DNA of 64,000 nt, taken from NCBI RefSeq assembly GCF_039543225.1, contig NZ_BAABJI010000002.1, positions 248,001 through 312,000 of the forward strand, in the 5' to 3' direction. The notes beneath the pieces were generated by a model. It saw only the letters and a program-made list of their open reading frames with translations, had not been told where the DNA came from and did not search any database. The stretch is from Mucilaginibacter defluvii. Its GTDB lineage: Bacteria > Bacteroidota > Bacteroidia > Sphingobacteriales > Sphingobacteriaceae. Each line of letters starts with the position of its first letter. Within the stretch, counting starts at the first letter, position 1. Below, piece by piece: positions 8,586 through 19,100 of the stretch. A program made the position numbers and the translations under genes.

Positions 8586-10427
8586 ATGAGCCACCACAAA
8601 CCAACCTCAGGGGCATTAGCTTGTCTGAATTTTTTCAACCGCCGTTATTTAAAAGTGATAGGCGCCGGCATTTCGTTTATACTAAGCGCTTTTACCTGGT
8701 ATAATAGCGATACTAAATTACCCAACCCCGATCCGGATAATGGTGGTTTGTATCTGCCTGGCGGCTTTCGTGCTCTGGTGGTGGTTGATAGCCTGAAAGG
8801 TCGCGTAAGGCATATTGCGGTAAGCGATCAGGGAGATATTTATGTCAAGGCGCGTTTTCCTAATTACAATGATGGTTTTGGCAATATCGCCCTGCGTGAC
8901 ACCAATAACGATGGCCGTATGGATGTTATTCAGTCTTTCGGTAAATACGAGGGTCGTTCGTATGGTACGGCCATGCGTATCTACAACGGTTATCTGTACT
9001 TTAGTTCGGAGCTGGTGGTATACCGCATGAAGCTTAACGGTAAAGCGTTACTGCCCGATGAGCAATTGGATACTATTGTTGCCGATGTTCCTCCTTATCA
9101 TGAGCATCAAACAAAACCGATAGCGTTTGATGACAAGGGGCATATTTACGTAGGTTGGGGGGCCGGCTCAAACGCCGGGCAGGAGAAAAACCGGGTGCCG
9201 GGCTCAAAGGGTATAGGTGACCCTTTCTCGCCTGAACAGGGAAACCCATTGCTTAAAGATCATGGCGGTATATGGCGTTTTGACGCCGATAAGCTGAACC
9301 AGAAACAAACCGACGGAACCCGTTATGCAACCGGCCTGCGAAGTATTGTAGCATTGGATTGGGATCCCAAAAGTAAAGCCCTGTATACCGTTAACCACGG
9401 GCGCGACGACTTCAGGCTGCTGTGGCCGTATATTTATTCGCCGTGGGAAAGCGCCATGCTGCCCGCCGAAGAATTTTTTAAGGTTAATGAAGGGCTTGAC
9501 GGTGGCTGGCCTTATTATTATTATGACCAGATAAAAGGCAAGAAGCTGCTCAACCCCGAGTTTGGCGGCGATAAAATAAAAGAGGGCAATGGTGCAAAGC
9601 TGCAAAAACCACTGATCGGCTTCCCTGCGCATTTCGCCCCTAATGATTTGTTGTTTTACAAAGGCAAACAATTCCCGGAACGGTATAAGAATGGCGCTTT
9701 TATAGCATTTCATGGCGCTACCAACCGCGCGCCTTATCCACAGGCCGGTTATATTGTTGCGTTTGTGCCGTTTAAAAACGGTATGCCTTCCGGCGATTGG
9801 GAAGTGTTTGCCGACGGTTTTGCAGGAGTTGACCCGATTATCAGTGTGCGGGATGCCAAATACAGGCCTATGGGTTTAGCTGAAGGGCCGGATGGTTCCC
9901 TTTATATAGCCGATACTGAAAAAGGGCGTATATGGCGGGTTATCTATACCGGCGATAAAAAGCAGTTTGGTGCGCCGCAGTTAGCGGGCATGCTTAAACG
10001 CAAACAAACAGCATCCAACATAAAAACTCCGGACGAGATAAAGGATAATCTTTTTAAAAACCTACCTAAAAACTCCCAGATTTACAATACCTATTGCGTA
10101 GCTTGCCACCAGCGCGATGGTAAAGGAGATGGCAATAGGTTTCCGCCGCTTGAACAGTCAGAATGGGTGAACGTTGACAAGTTCAGGCTGATTAGCGTGG
10201 TGTTGAACGGGCTAAAAGGCCCTATCACTGTAAAAGGCCTGCCTTATAACGAGGTAATGCCCGCACACGGCAGCTTTTTGAATGATGCACAGATAGCAGA
10301 AGTGCTCAACTACGTTAAATCGAACTTTAATAATACGCCCGAAATAGTTACAGCGGCAGATGTGGCGTTTGTACGTAAGATGAGTGCCGAAAAAAACAAC
10401 CAGCAAAACGGCCAGAGAGCAAACTAA
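8586..10427 (+). CDS. Sorbosone/glucose dehydrogenase-like beta-propeller fused to cytochrome c
   Basis: A 613-residue secreted or membrane-anchored protein. An N-terminal hydrophobic stretch at about residues 22-40 is followed by a beta-propeller resembling PQQ-dependent sorbosone dehydrogenases (WGAGSNAGQEKNRVPGSKG, ALDWDPKSKALYTVNHGRDD, GLAEGPDGSLYIADTEKGRIWRV). The last ~110 residues form a class I cytochrome c with haem motif Cys504-V-A-Cys507-His508 and a likely Met ligand in NEVMPAHG. Oxidation of an aldose or related substrate with electrons passed through the attached haem to the respiratory chain is the expected chemistry. It stands alone between intergenic regions. The cofactor and substrate are inferred from family likeness. 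Confidence 0.82.
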   Translation: MSHHKPTSGALACLNFFNRRYLKVIGAGISFILSAFTWYNSDTKLPNPDPDNGGLYLPGGFRALVVVDSLKGRVRHIAVSDQGDIYVKARFPNYNDGFGNIALRDTNNDGRMDVIQSFGKYEGRSYGTAMRIYNGYLYFSSELVVYRMKLNGKALLPDEQLDTIVADVPPYHEHQTKPIAFDDKGHIYVGWGAGSNAGQEKNRVPGSKGIGDPFSPEQGNPLLKDHGGIWRFDADKLNQKQTDGTRYATGLRSIVALDWDPKSKALYTVNHGRDDFRLLWPYIYSPWESAMLPAEEFFKVNEGLDGGWPYYYYDQIKGKKLLNPEFGGDKIKEGNGAKLQKPLIGFPAHFAPNDLLFYKGKQFPERYKNGAFIAFHGATNRAPYPQAGYIVAFVPFKNGMPSGDWEVFADGFAGVDPIISVRDAKYRPMGLAEGPDGSLYIADTEKGRIWRVIYTGDKKQFGAPQLAGMLKRKQTASNIKTPDEIKDNLFKNLPKNSQIYNTYCVACHQRDGKGDGNRFPPLEQSEWVNVDKFRLISVVLNGLKGPITVKGLPYNEVMPAHGSFLNDAQIAEVLNYVKSNFNNTPEIVTAADVAFVRKMSAEKNNQQNGQRAN

Positions 10428-10502
10428 ATCAACAGGCCCATCGCAAGAAGGGGCATGACTTAAGTTCATCCGCTAACGTTAGGCTTCAACCGGCTTTTGT
10501 GC

Positions 10503-10510
10503 TATTTTTG
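10503..10510 (+). promoter_or_regulatory. Bacteroidota -7 promoter element for the TRIC gene
   Basis: TATTTTTG is an exact match to the TAnnTTTG -7 consensus. The expected transcription start, near 10516, is upstream of the ATG at 10524 but downstream of an in-frame TTG at 10497, so it decides for the ATG. No clear -33 TTG is at the usual distance. Confidence 0.4.
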
Positions 10511-10523
10511 GCTTCGGGTTAAG

Positions 10524-11135
10524 ATGAATATATCGCTTTCTACTTTTTCGCACATTATTGAAATACTGGGTACAATCGCTTTCGCTATATCGGGTGTATT
10601 TGCCGCTATGGATAAAAAGCTGGATGTATTTGGTGTTACCATCATAGCCTTTGTAACGGCTATAGGCGGCGGGACTGTGCGGGATATTTTGATAGGCGCT
10701 ACACCCGTTGCCTGGATGAAGGATATAAACACGTTGCTCATTATACTGGGTACGGCTATCGTTACCATGCTTTTTCGAAACCGGATAGTAAACCTGCAAA
10801 AAACACTGCTGTTGTTTGATGCCCTCGGGTTGGGGTTGTTTACAATAATAGGTATAAAAAAGGGTTTGGCAATCGACTTGAAGCCGGGCATCTGCATAAC
10901 GCTTGGCACCATTACCGGTTGCTTTGGCGGTGTAATACGCGATTTACTGCTTAACCATATACCGGCACTTTTTCATGCTGATTTATATGCTACGCCCTGT
11001 ATAGTAGGCGGCTTGCTGTATTTTTTGATGATACCTTATATTAACGAGGAATGGGCACAGGTGGCAGCCATTATCGTTATTTGCATGGTTCGTATTATAG
11101 CCTATAGAAAAAACTGGCGGTTGCCTACTTTGTAA
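10524..11135 (+). CDS. Trimeric intracellular cation channel (TRIC/UPF0126) family protein
   Basis: A 203-residue inner-membrane protein with about seven membrane helices made of two repeated halves, each with the family glycine motif: AIGGGTVRDILIGA in the first half and CFGGVIRDLLLNH in the second. Bacterial TRIC homologues form trimeric cation-permeable pores. It is alone, 98 nt after the dehydrogenase and convergent with sulP. The start is set at the ATG at 10524, which gives MNISLSTFSHIIEILG, the normal beginning of the family. The physiological ion is not known here. Confidence 0.9.
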   Translation: MNISLSTFSHIIEILGTIAFAISGVFAAMDKKLDVFGVTIIAFVTAIGGGTVRDILIGATPVAWMKDINTLLIILGTAIVTMLFRNRIVNLQKTLLLFDALGLGLFTIIGIKKGLAIDLKPGICITLGTITGCFGGVIRDLLLNHIPALFHADLYATPCIVGGLLYFLMIPYINEEWAQVAAIIVICMVRIIAYRKNWRLPTL

Positions 11136-11157
11136 AATAATAAGCGCAATGCCCAGC

Positions 11158-12699
11158 TTACTTACCTTCTACAGCAACATGATAAGCCGGATCTTCCATA
11201 ATATTTACCTCAATCACATCTTCGGCATTTCGTAATAATGTGCGGCAGTCATCACTTAAATGTTTTAGGTGAAGCGTTTTTCCTGCTTTTTTGTAACGAT
11301 CGGTAAGTTTGTTTAATGCTTCGATGCCCGACATGTCAGCCACGCGGCTGTCCTTAAAGTCTATTATTACTTTTGTGGGATCGCTATCAACATCAAACTT
11401 CTCCGTAAACGCCGTTACCGAGCCAAAAAACAGCGGACCATATATCTCATAATGTTTCACACCTGCTTCATCAACATATTTGCGAGCACGGATGCGTTTG
11501 GCGCTTTCCCAGGCAAATACCAGCGCCGATATAATTACGCCAATTAAAACAGCCAGGGCCAGGTTATGCAACCATACCGTGATCACCGCCACCAGTATGC
11601 CCACAAAAATATCCTGCCGGGGCATTTTGTTGATGATACGCAGGCTCACCCATTCAAAGGTTCCGATGGCAACCATGATCATTACACCGGTAAGCGCAGC
11701 CATAGGCAGTTTTTCAATAACCGGAGCACCAAATAAAATGATCATTAATATGGTTAAGGAGGCAATTATGCCTGACAGCCTTGCCCTTGCCCCGGCGGTA
11801 AGGTTAACCAATGTTTGGGCGATCATGGGGCAGCCACCCATTCCAAAGAAAAAGCCATTCAGTATGTTGGCGCTGCCTTGTGCTATACACTCGCGGTTGC
11901 TGTTGCCACGGGTTGCCGTAATTTCATCAACCAGGTTAAGTGTAAGCAAGCCTTCGGTTAAGCCAACACCCGCCATGATGAGCGCGTACGGAAAAATGAT
12001 CTTCAGTGTGCCCCAATTCAATGGTACTGCCGGAATGTGAAACGGAGGGAAGCCGCCGCTTACTGAAGCAATATCCTTAACCGTTTTGGTTTCGATGCCA
12101 AAGCCAAGAACTATGGCAAATACCACTATAATGGCAACTAAACTTGGCGGAAACGCTTTAGTTATCCGCGGAAAGATGAATACAATGGCAATAGTAAGTG
12201 CTACCAAAGCGCCCATTATCAATAGCGGAGTTCCGCTTAGCCAGGTTTCCTGACCATTTATTATGGTTTTGAACTGGTTAAGCTGAGCCATAAAAATGAT
12301 AATTGCCAGGCCGTTAACAAACCCGTACATTACCGGTTGCGGCACAAGCCGCACAAATTTGCCCAGTTTAAATACGCCAACCAATATCTGGATAGTGCCG
12401 GCCAGCGCTACCGCCGCAAAAACGTATTCAATTCCATTGCTTTTCATCAGCGCTATCAAAACTACAACGGTAGCGCCCGCTCCGCCAGAGATAAGCCCGG
12501 GGCGCCCGCCGAATATAGAGGTAACCAAACCCATGATGAACGCCGCGTATAAACCCACCAGCGGCGGAAAGCCCGCCAGTATGGCAAATGATAGAGATTC
12601 GGGCATCATCGTCATGGCGACGGTCAACCCGGCGAAGATTTCATTTTTGTAGTTTACCTTTTGCGAGAAATCAAATAAGCGATTGTAGGTTTTGCTCAT
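11158..12699 (-). CDS. SulP family anion transporter with STAS domain
   Basis: A 513-residue inner-membrane transporter. The N-terminal signature (NEIFAGLTVAMTMMPESLSFAILAG) and PLVGLYAAF are typical of SulP/SLC26 proteins, followed by some 12 membrane helices and a cytoplasmic STAS domain in the last ~110 residues (KVIIDFKDSRVADMSGIEALNKL). The family carries sulfate, bicarbonate or other anions; which one cannot be told. No carbonic anhydrase or sulfate assimilation genes flank it. It is monocistronic and its 3' end faces the TRIC gene with a 22-nt gap and no clear terminator. Confidence 0.92.
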   Translation of the reverse strand: MSKTYNRLFDFSQKVNYKNEIFAGLTVAMTMMPESLSFAILAGFPPLVGLYAAFIMGLVTSIFGGRPGLISGGAGATVVVLIALMKSNGIEYVFAAVALAGTIQILVGVFKLGKFVRLVPQPVMYGFVNGLAIIIFMAQLNQFKTIINGQETWLSGTPLLIMGALVALTIAIVFIFPRITKAFPPSLVAIIVVFAIVLGFGIETKTVKDIASVSGGFPPFHIPAVPLNWGTLKIIFPYALIMAGVGLTEGLLTLNLVDEITATRGNSNRECIAQGSANILNGFFFGMGGCPMIAQTLVNLTAGARARLSGIIASLTILMIILFGAPVIEKLPMAALTGVMIMVAIGTFEWVSLRIINKMPRQDIFVGILVAVITVWLHNLALAVLIGVIISALVFAWESAKRIRARKYVDEAGVKHYEIYGPLFFGSVTAFTEKFDVDSDPTKVIIDFKDSRVADMSGIEALNKLTDRYKKAGKTLHLKHLSDDCRTLLRNAEDVIEVNIMEDPAYHVAVEGK

Positions 12700-13004
12700 C
12701 GTATAGTTAGTGCTTTATTATGAACGCCGATTATGTTTAATACAGCGAACGTGATTAATCTTATGGGATAGTTTAAAAGATAGGGATGGATCATTACGAA
12801 ATACATCAATGCGTAGCCAACGAGTAGTTTTAACAGCTTGTCGTTATTTAGAGACTTTTTCCGATCTGGCAAGGGTATGGATCAAGGTGGTGTAACCGGG
12901 CTGGTAAAAATTTGCTTTTTCATCTGATGCAATGCAAAAATAACAAAGTTTAGCTCACATCTGGTTTACGAATACGTAATTTGCCCGTCCGTTAAAAAAA
13001 CTAT
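12700..13004. other. Divergent intergenic region between sulP and threonine synthase
   Basis: No gene is visible in this 305-bp spacer. On the minus strand TATTTTTG (12935-12942) matches the -7 consensus and could start a long leader for sulP. On the plus strand TAATTTG near 12977 is one T short of the consensus and could serve threonine synthase. Neither has a well-placed -33. Confidence 0.3.
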
Positions 13005-14201
13005 ATGGCATCAGCGTATCCTTACAACAACAAATTCTCGTGGTTAAAACATCTTCGTTGCCCGCAATGTGGCTTAGTGCACAATGCGGCTAATGTAAAC
13101 ACCGTGTGTGAAAATGCTGATTGCCGGTCAACTTTATTTGCTGAATATGACCTGCCTACCGGGTTAAACCGCGAACAATTTCTGGCAGGCCGCCCGGCCA
13201 GCATGTGGCGCTACCATGAGTTTTTGCCGGTTGCTGATCCAAGTAACGTTGTGTCGCTGGGAGAAGGCTTTACACCTCTGCTTACGCTTGCCGGATTGAG
13301 TATAGAAGCATTAAATAATCAAGTGTTCTGGAAGGACGAATCAGGTAATCCTACGGGATCGTTTAAGGCGCGGGGTATCGGCATGGCGGTATCAAAAGCG
13401 AAGGAGTTAGGTATAGCGCATATTGTAACGCCAACCGCCGGCAATGCGGGTGGTGCGCTTGCTGCCTATTGTGCACGAGCGGGCATCAGAGCTTCGGTAT
13501 ACATGCCGCAGCTTACGCCTAAAGTATTTAAAGATGAATGCCGCCTGTACGGCGCAGACCTGGTTGAAGTGGATGGTAATATTGCCGATTGCGGCAAGCT
13601 TGCGAACGACCATGCATTACAAAACGGCTGGTTCCAGGTATCAACCTTAAAAGAACCTTATCGGCTTGAAGGTAAAAAGACAATGGGTTATGAAATCGCC
13701 GAGCAATTTAACTGGCAACTGCCTGATGTTATTTTTTATCCAACAGGCGGCGGTACCGGTTTGATCGGTATATGGAAAGCGTTTAAAGAGCTGGAGCAGT
13801 TGGGCTGGATAGGTAAGGAGCGGCCGCGTATGGTAGCCGTCCAGTCAATTAGTTGTGATGGTATTGTTACGGCTTTTCACAATGGTGATTTAACTTCGGA
13901 ATTTAAAGATGCAGGCTTTACCATAGCCAACGGATTGCGCGTACCCAAACCTTACGCCGACAAGCAGATACTGAAAGCTTTGTATGAAAGTAATGGAAAC
14001 GCCATCGCAATTGATGATGCTGAAATGAACGCCGCCGTTAAACATATAGCCAATACTGAAGGCATGCTGATAGCGCCGGAAGGCGCGGCTTTGTGGGTCG
14101 CGTTTAAAAAACTAAGTGCATCGGGATGGGTAAAACCGGGTGAACGGGTGCTGCTACTGAATACTGGCAGCGGCTATAAATATTTAGAAAATATAGTTTA
14201 A
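13005..14201 (+). CDS. thrC: Threonine synthase
   Basis: A 398-residue PLP enzyme converting O-phosphohomoserine to threonine. An N-terminal zinc ribbon is visible with Cys19, Cys22, Cys35 and Cys40, followed by a fold-type II core. The PLP lysine is Lys121 in NPTGSFKARG, and the phosphate-binding glycine loop is YPTGGGTGLIG. This zinc-ribbon short form differs from the longer E. coli type. The aspartate kinase of the same pathway lies 14 kb away in another operon, so the pathway genes are not clustered here. A pyridoxal-lyase of another kind (e.g. cysteate or diaminopropionate related) is less likely because of the ribbon. Confidence 0.87.
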   Translation: MASAYPYNNKFSWLKHLRCPQCGLVHNAANVNTVCENADCRSTLFAEYDLPTGLNREQFLAGRPASMWRYHEFLPVADPSNVVSLGEGFTPLLTLAGLSIEALNNQVFWKDESGNPTGSFKARGIGMAVSKAKELGIAHIVTPTAGNAGGALAAYCARAGIRASVYMPQLTPKVFKDECRLYGADLVEVDGNIADCGKLANDHALQNGWFQVSTLKEPYRLEGKKTMGYEIAEQFNWQLPDVIFYPTGGGTGLIGIWKAFKELEQLGWIGKERPRMVAVQSISCDGIVTAFHNGDLTSEFKDAGFTIANGLRVPKPYADKQILKALYESNGNAIAIDDAEMNAAVKHIANTEGMLIAPEGAALWVAFKKLSASGWVKPGERVLLLNTGSGYKYLENIV

Positions 14202-14435
14202 GCCGATTGAAAGCCGTCAGGGTATATGTAAAAATTTTGTTTGCTTCCTGTAAAAGTCCCACTATGAATCTGCTTTATAGGTTGTTGCTTTAGTGGAATT
14301 TTTAACAAAAAGTGTATATCGTTAAAAATATTATAATTATTATTGAGTTATAGTTAGAGTATTTGAACAATGCGGCCTTGTTTATCCGCAACCTATACTT
14401 GCGTTTCACTTTTTTATTTACATTTGGCCCCGACA

Positions 14436-14855
14436 ATGAGGTGGTTATTTAGGTTATTTCTGTCGCTTACGTTCATGGTGTCCTTTGGGCACGATGCTGT
14501 TCACGCGGGTACAGTAAACAACCGTCATGACAACAACCCCATTAGCGGTAATTATCATCACCACCAAACGGCGCTTGCAGACCGAACGCCAAATGCCATA
14601 CAGGCTAAACTGGCCAACCGGCATAAGCAAAGCGATAATCACAAGATATACATAGTTGAAGCCGACGAGGAGATTGACGAATCGTTAACGCATAACCGGC
14701 TTACCGATCATGTAGATTTTCTTTCCGCAGCTTTTCAATTCTATTTTTACGGTAATTATTTCAGGTATGCAGATAAACCTTTGCATACTACCGTTTACCC
14801 GTTAATTTCTGCTGTCCACAAAATATACCTTAGCCTTAAGGTATTCCGTATCTGA
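14436..14855 (+). CDS. Small secreted protein of unknown function
   Basis: I do not recognise this 139-residue protein. From the ATG at 14436 it has a clear signal peptide (MRWLFRLFLSLTFMVSFGH, cleavage after HAVHAG-like AVHAG). The mature part is polar and His/Asn-rich in its first half, with NYHHHQTA, then an acidic VEADEEIDES, and an aromatic C-terminal region (FQFYFYGNYFRYADK). A longer frame from 14370 would add residues before the signal peptide and is less likely. It precedes the RND efflux operon by 173 nt in the same direction. The His/acidic composition could bind metal, but that is a guess. Confidence 0.6.
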   Translation: MRWLFRLFLSLTFMVSFGHDAVHAGTVNNRHDNNPISGNYHHHQTALADRTPNAIQAKLANRHKQSDNHKIYIVEADEEIDESLTHNRLTDHVDFLSAAFQFYFYGNYFRYADKPLHTTVYPLISAVHKIYLSLKVFRI

Positions 14856-15028
14856 TTTTTATTCTTTCAGGCAGGTATCCGCTGCCATTTTCACTTACAA
14901 ATTATTGCGTTTAGCTGCTTTTTAGGCGCTGTGTGTATCGTCGTGTGCAGTTAAAGCGCTTCCCCGGTTGCTATTAATCAACTCCAAATTCAACATAAAA
15001 AATCACACCCGTTTAACAACGAATTATC

Positions 15029-16108
15029 ATGAAGATGAAACTCATGCTTATGGGTTTGTGCGCCTTGTTGTGCTATGCAAGCTGCAAATCCCACAATGAA
15101 AAAAAGGAAACAGAAGAAAAATTACTGGTTACCAGTCCGCTAAAAATGGATACCACAGTAGTGAACAGCTATGTAGGCCAAGTACGCTCCATCCGCCACA
15201 TTGAATTACGTGCTCAAGAGAAAGGTTACCTTGAAGGTAGCTATGTTGACGAAGGTCAGCATGTTAAAAAAGGTCAGTTGCTGTTTAAGATAATGCCTAA
15301 AATTTATGGTGCCGAGCAGGATAAAGCCGCTGCCGAAGTAAATTTTACCGAGATAGAATACCGTAACACCAAAAGGCTTGCCGACAGTAACGTAGTTGCG
15401 CCCAATGAACTGGCCATGGCCAAAGCCAAACTGCGCAAAGCTAAAGCCGAACTGGCTTTGAGTAAAGCGCACTTACAGTTTACCGAGATACGCGCGCCGT
15501 TTGATGGTATTATTGACCGCCTGCAGGCCAGGTTGGGCAGTCTTATTGATGAAGGTGATTTAATTACCACCCTTGCCGATAACAGCCAGATGTGGGTTTA
15601 CTTCAACGTGCCCGAGGCTGAATATCTGGATTACCAAACCCAGGCCAATAAAGATAATTCACAGGTGAACCTGCTGATGGCTAACCACAAAGTGTTTAAC
15701 TACCCAGGCAAGGTTGAAACCATTGAGGCCGATTTTGATAACGAAACAGGTAACATCCCTTTCCGCGCTACATTCCCAAACCCGCAGGGCTTGTTGAGGC
15801 ACGGCGAAACCGGCAATGTGCAGATCAAGGTACCGCTTAAAAACGCGCTGATCATCCCGCAAAAGGCAACTTTTGAAGTGCTTGATAAAAAGTATGTATA
15901 CGTGGTTGATAAAGATAACCGTGTACAGGCCCGGGAAATTGAGATAGGTGCCGAGATGAACGATCTGTATGAGGTTAGAGCAGGCCTTACCGCTAATGAT
16001 AAGATATTGCTTGAAGGCTTACGTAAAGTAAAAAACAACGATAAAATAGTTTATAACTATCAAAACCTCAAGTCTATCATCCCTCAGTTAAGATTACCGT
16101 CAGAATAG
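15029..16108 (+). CDS. RND efflux periplasmic adaptor (AcrA/MexA type)
   Basis: A 359-residue periplasmic lipoprotein with lipobox Cys19 (LLCYASCKSH). Barrel-sandwich halves are visible around IELRAQEKGYLEGSYVDEGQHVKKGQLLF and FTEIRAPFDGIIDRLQARLGSLIDEGD, with a short alpha-hairpin between them and beta-barrel and membrane-proximal domains after (ALIIPQKATFEVLDKKYVYVV). It links the permease to the outer-membrane factor of a drug/hydrophobe efflux pump. First gene of a three-gene operon, 27 nt before the permease. No regulator gene is adjacent. Confidence 0.93.
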   Translation: MKMKLMLMGLCALLCYASCKSHNEKKETEEKLLVTSPLKMDTTVVNSYVGQVRSIRHIELRAQEKGYLEGSYVDEGQHVKKGQLLFKIMPKIYGAEQDKAAAEVNFTEIEYRNTKRLADSNVVAPNELAMAKAKLRKAKAELALSKAHLQFTEIRAPFDGIIDRLQARLGSLIDEGDLITTLADNSQMWVYFNVPEAEYLDYQTQANKDNSQVNLLMANHKVFNYPGKVETIEADFDNETGNIPFRATFPNPQGLLRHGETGNVQIKVPLKNALIIPQKATFEVLDKKYVYVVDKDNRVQAREIEIGAEMNDLYEVRAGLTANDKILLEGLRKVKNNDKIVYNYQNLKSIIPQLRLPSE

Positions 16109-16135
16109 TTCACAATCTAAAACTAAGAGAGAAAG

Positions 16136-19100
16136 ATGTTTAATAAATTCATTCAAAGACCGGTGCTGGCCATCGTGCTGTCGCTGGTCATCATGTTCAT
16201 GGGGGCCATCGCTATCGAAACGCTCCCCGTGTCGCAGTTCCCGTCCATTGCGCCGCCAATGGTTGTGGTAAACGTAGCTTATCCCGGTGCCAGTGCCGAT
16301 GTATTGGTTAACTCCGTACTCATCCCGATGGAAAAAGCCATCAACGGCGCGCCTGGCATGAAGTACATGACGTCTGACGCTACCAGTGCGGGCGAGGCTA
16401 CCATCCAGGTGGTATTTGATTTGGGTGTTGACCCTAACCAGGCTGTTGTAAACGTGAAAAACCGTATCGAACAGGTAACTAACAGGCTGCCCGAGCTGGT
16501 ACAACGCGAAGGCTTGGTAGTGAGCTATACCTCGCCAAACATGCTGATGTATGTTAACCTATATAGTAAGGATCCAAAAGCGAACGAGAACTTTCTGTAC
16601 AACTTTGCCGGGGTAAATATAATCAACGAGCTGAGCCGTTTAAAGGGTGTAGGTAGCGCAAAAATATTAGGTAGCCGCCAGTATGCCATGCGTATCTGGT
16701 TAAAACCTGACCGTATGCGAGCCTACAATATTTCAACAGATGAAGTGATGGAAGCCCTTGCACAGCAGAGTGTTATCGGTTCGCCGGGCAGGCTGGGGCA
16801 AAGTACCGGTAAGCGCTCACAATCGCTTGAGTATGTACTAACTTACAAAGGCCGCTACAATCAGCCCGAAGAATATAAAAATGTTATTATCCGTGCCAAC
16901 AAAGAGGGGGAGTTGCTTTACCTGAAAGATGTAGCTGAAGTAGAGCTGGGTAGTGAGTTTTACGATATCTATTCTAATATGGATGGCCATCCTTCAGCGG
17001 CTATCACCCTTAAGCAAACCTACGGCAGTAACGCCAGCGATGTAATTAAGGAAGTAAAGGAAAAGCTAGAGGAGATCAAGAAATCATCATTTCCTCCGGG
17101 GATGGACTACCAGATCAGCTATGACGTATCCAGCTTCCTCGACGCGTCAATGGAAAAGGTAATTCACACCCTGGTTGAGGCATTCATACTGGTGGCCATT
17201 GTGGTATTTATCTTTTTGGGCGACTGGCGCTCAACGCTCATACCAACCCTTGCGGTGCCGGTATCGCTTATCGGGGCTTTCTTTTTTATGCAGCTATTCG
17301 GGCTCACCATCAACCTGATCACGCTCTTCGCGTTGGTGTTAGCCATTGGTATTGTGGTGGATAACGCCATTGTGGTGGTTGAGGCAGTACACACCAAGAT
17401 GCACGAGGAGCACCTGTCGCCTTTCAAGGCCACCAAGCAGGTATTGCAGGAAATCAGCGGAGCCATCATAGCCATTACCTTTTTGATGACAGCTGTGTTT
17501 GTACCGGTTGCTTTTATGACAGGGCCTGTGGGTATTTTCTACCGCCAGTTCTCTATCACCATGGCAACGTCAATTGTTATTTCGGGGTTGGTAGCTTTAA
17601 CGCTTACGCCGGTTTTATGTGCTATAATCTTAAGGAATACGCACGGGCAACCCTGCAAGCGTACACCTATAAACAGGATGATTGATGCTTTTAATGCCTG
17701 GTTTGATAAGGTTACCGGCAGTTACACCAATTTATTACGCCGTATAGTCGGCCGTCGGGTAGTAACTTTTGGCTTGCTGATCGCGTTTTGCGGGGGTACC
17801 TGGCTGCTATCAGTAAGTTTACCATCAGGCTTTATCCCGAATGAAGATCAGGGCCAGATATACGCTATCATCCAAACCCCTCCGGGCTCAACGTTGGAGC
17901 GTACTAATGACGTATCGCAACAGCTGCAAAAAATCGCGGAGCACGTTGAAGGCGTACAATCGGTATCGGCGCTGGCCGGGTATGAGGTGCTTACCGAGGG
18001 ACGTGGTTCAAACGCGGGTACCTGTTTGATCAACCTGAAAGATTGGTCGGACCGTGAACACAACGCTAAGGAGATCATCGAGGAACTGGAAGAAAAGGCA
18101 AGAGTAATACCCGGCGCAACCATCGAGTTTTTTGAACCGCCAGCAGTACCGGGTTATGGCGCGGCGGGTGGTTTCTCACTGCGTTTGCTCGATCAAACCA
18201 ACTCATCAGATTACAAAGCCTTCGGCAAAGTGAACGATGAATTTATGGCTGCCCTGCGCAAACGCAAGGAGCTTACCGGTCTGTTTACCTTCTTTGCGGC
18301 CAACTACCCGCAATATGAGCTGGAGATAGACAATAAGGCCGCCATGCAAAAGGGTGTAAGCATTGAAAAGGCTATGAATAACCTGTCCATCCTGATAGGT
18401 AGTACTTATGAACAGGGCTTTGTTCGATTTGGTAACTTCTTTAAGGTCTACGTACAGGCATTGCCTGAATACCGGGCATTGCCTGAAGACGTACTAAAAC
18501 TATATGTAAAAAACGACCGCGACGAGATGGTGCCATATTCAGCCTTTATGCGCATTGTTAAAAAGCAGGGCTTGAACGAGATCACGAGGTTCAATATGTA
18601 CACCGCATCGGCCATAAACGGTGCGCCGGCTGCAGGCTATAGCAGCGGCGAGGCCATTAAAGCTATTGAAGAAGTAGCCCAAACGCTGCCACGCGGTTAC
18701 GGTGTCGACTGGATCGGTCTTTCAAAGGATGAGGTTGGCCGTGGTAACGAGGCGCTGTACATCTTCCTGGTGGTATTGATATTCGTATACTTCGTATTGG
18801 CTGCTCAGTACGAGAGCTTTATTATTCCGTTTTCAGTTATCCTCTCTTTGCCGGTCGGAGTGTTCGGGGCATTCATGCTGCTCAAGATCATGGGCCTTTC
18901 CAACGATATATATGCCCAGGTAGGTTTGGTAATGCTTGTTGGTTTGCTGGGTAAAAACGCAGTATTGATAGTAGAGTTCGCTGCCCAGAAACACGAGCAG
19001 GGCGCCACCGTACTCGAAGCAGCTATTGAAGGTGCCAAAGTTCGTTTCCGCCCGATATTGATGACATCCTTCGCATTTATTGCCGGTTTGATACCGCTGT

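Noticed and set aside
9204..9713. 169-codon open frame on the minus strand
   Set aside because: It lies fully inside the dehydrogenase/cytochrome gene, shows no known motif and is a frame shadow.
11480..12040. 186-codon plus-strand frame
   Set aside because: Antisense to sulP; low-complexity composition (runs of Met, Thr, Ala) typical of a shadow frame.
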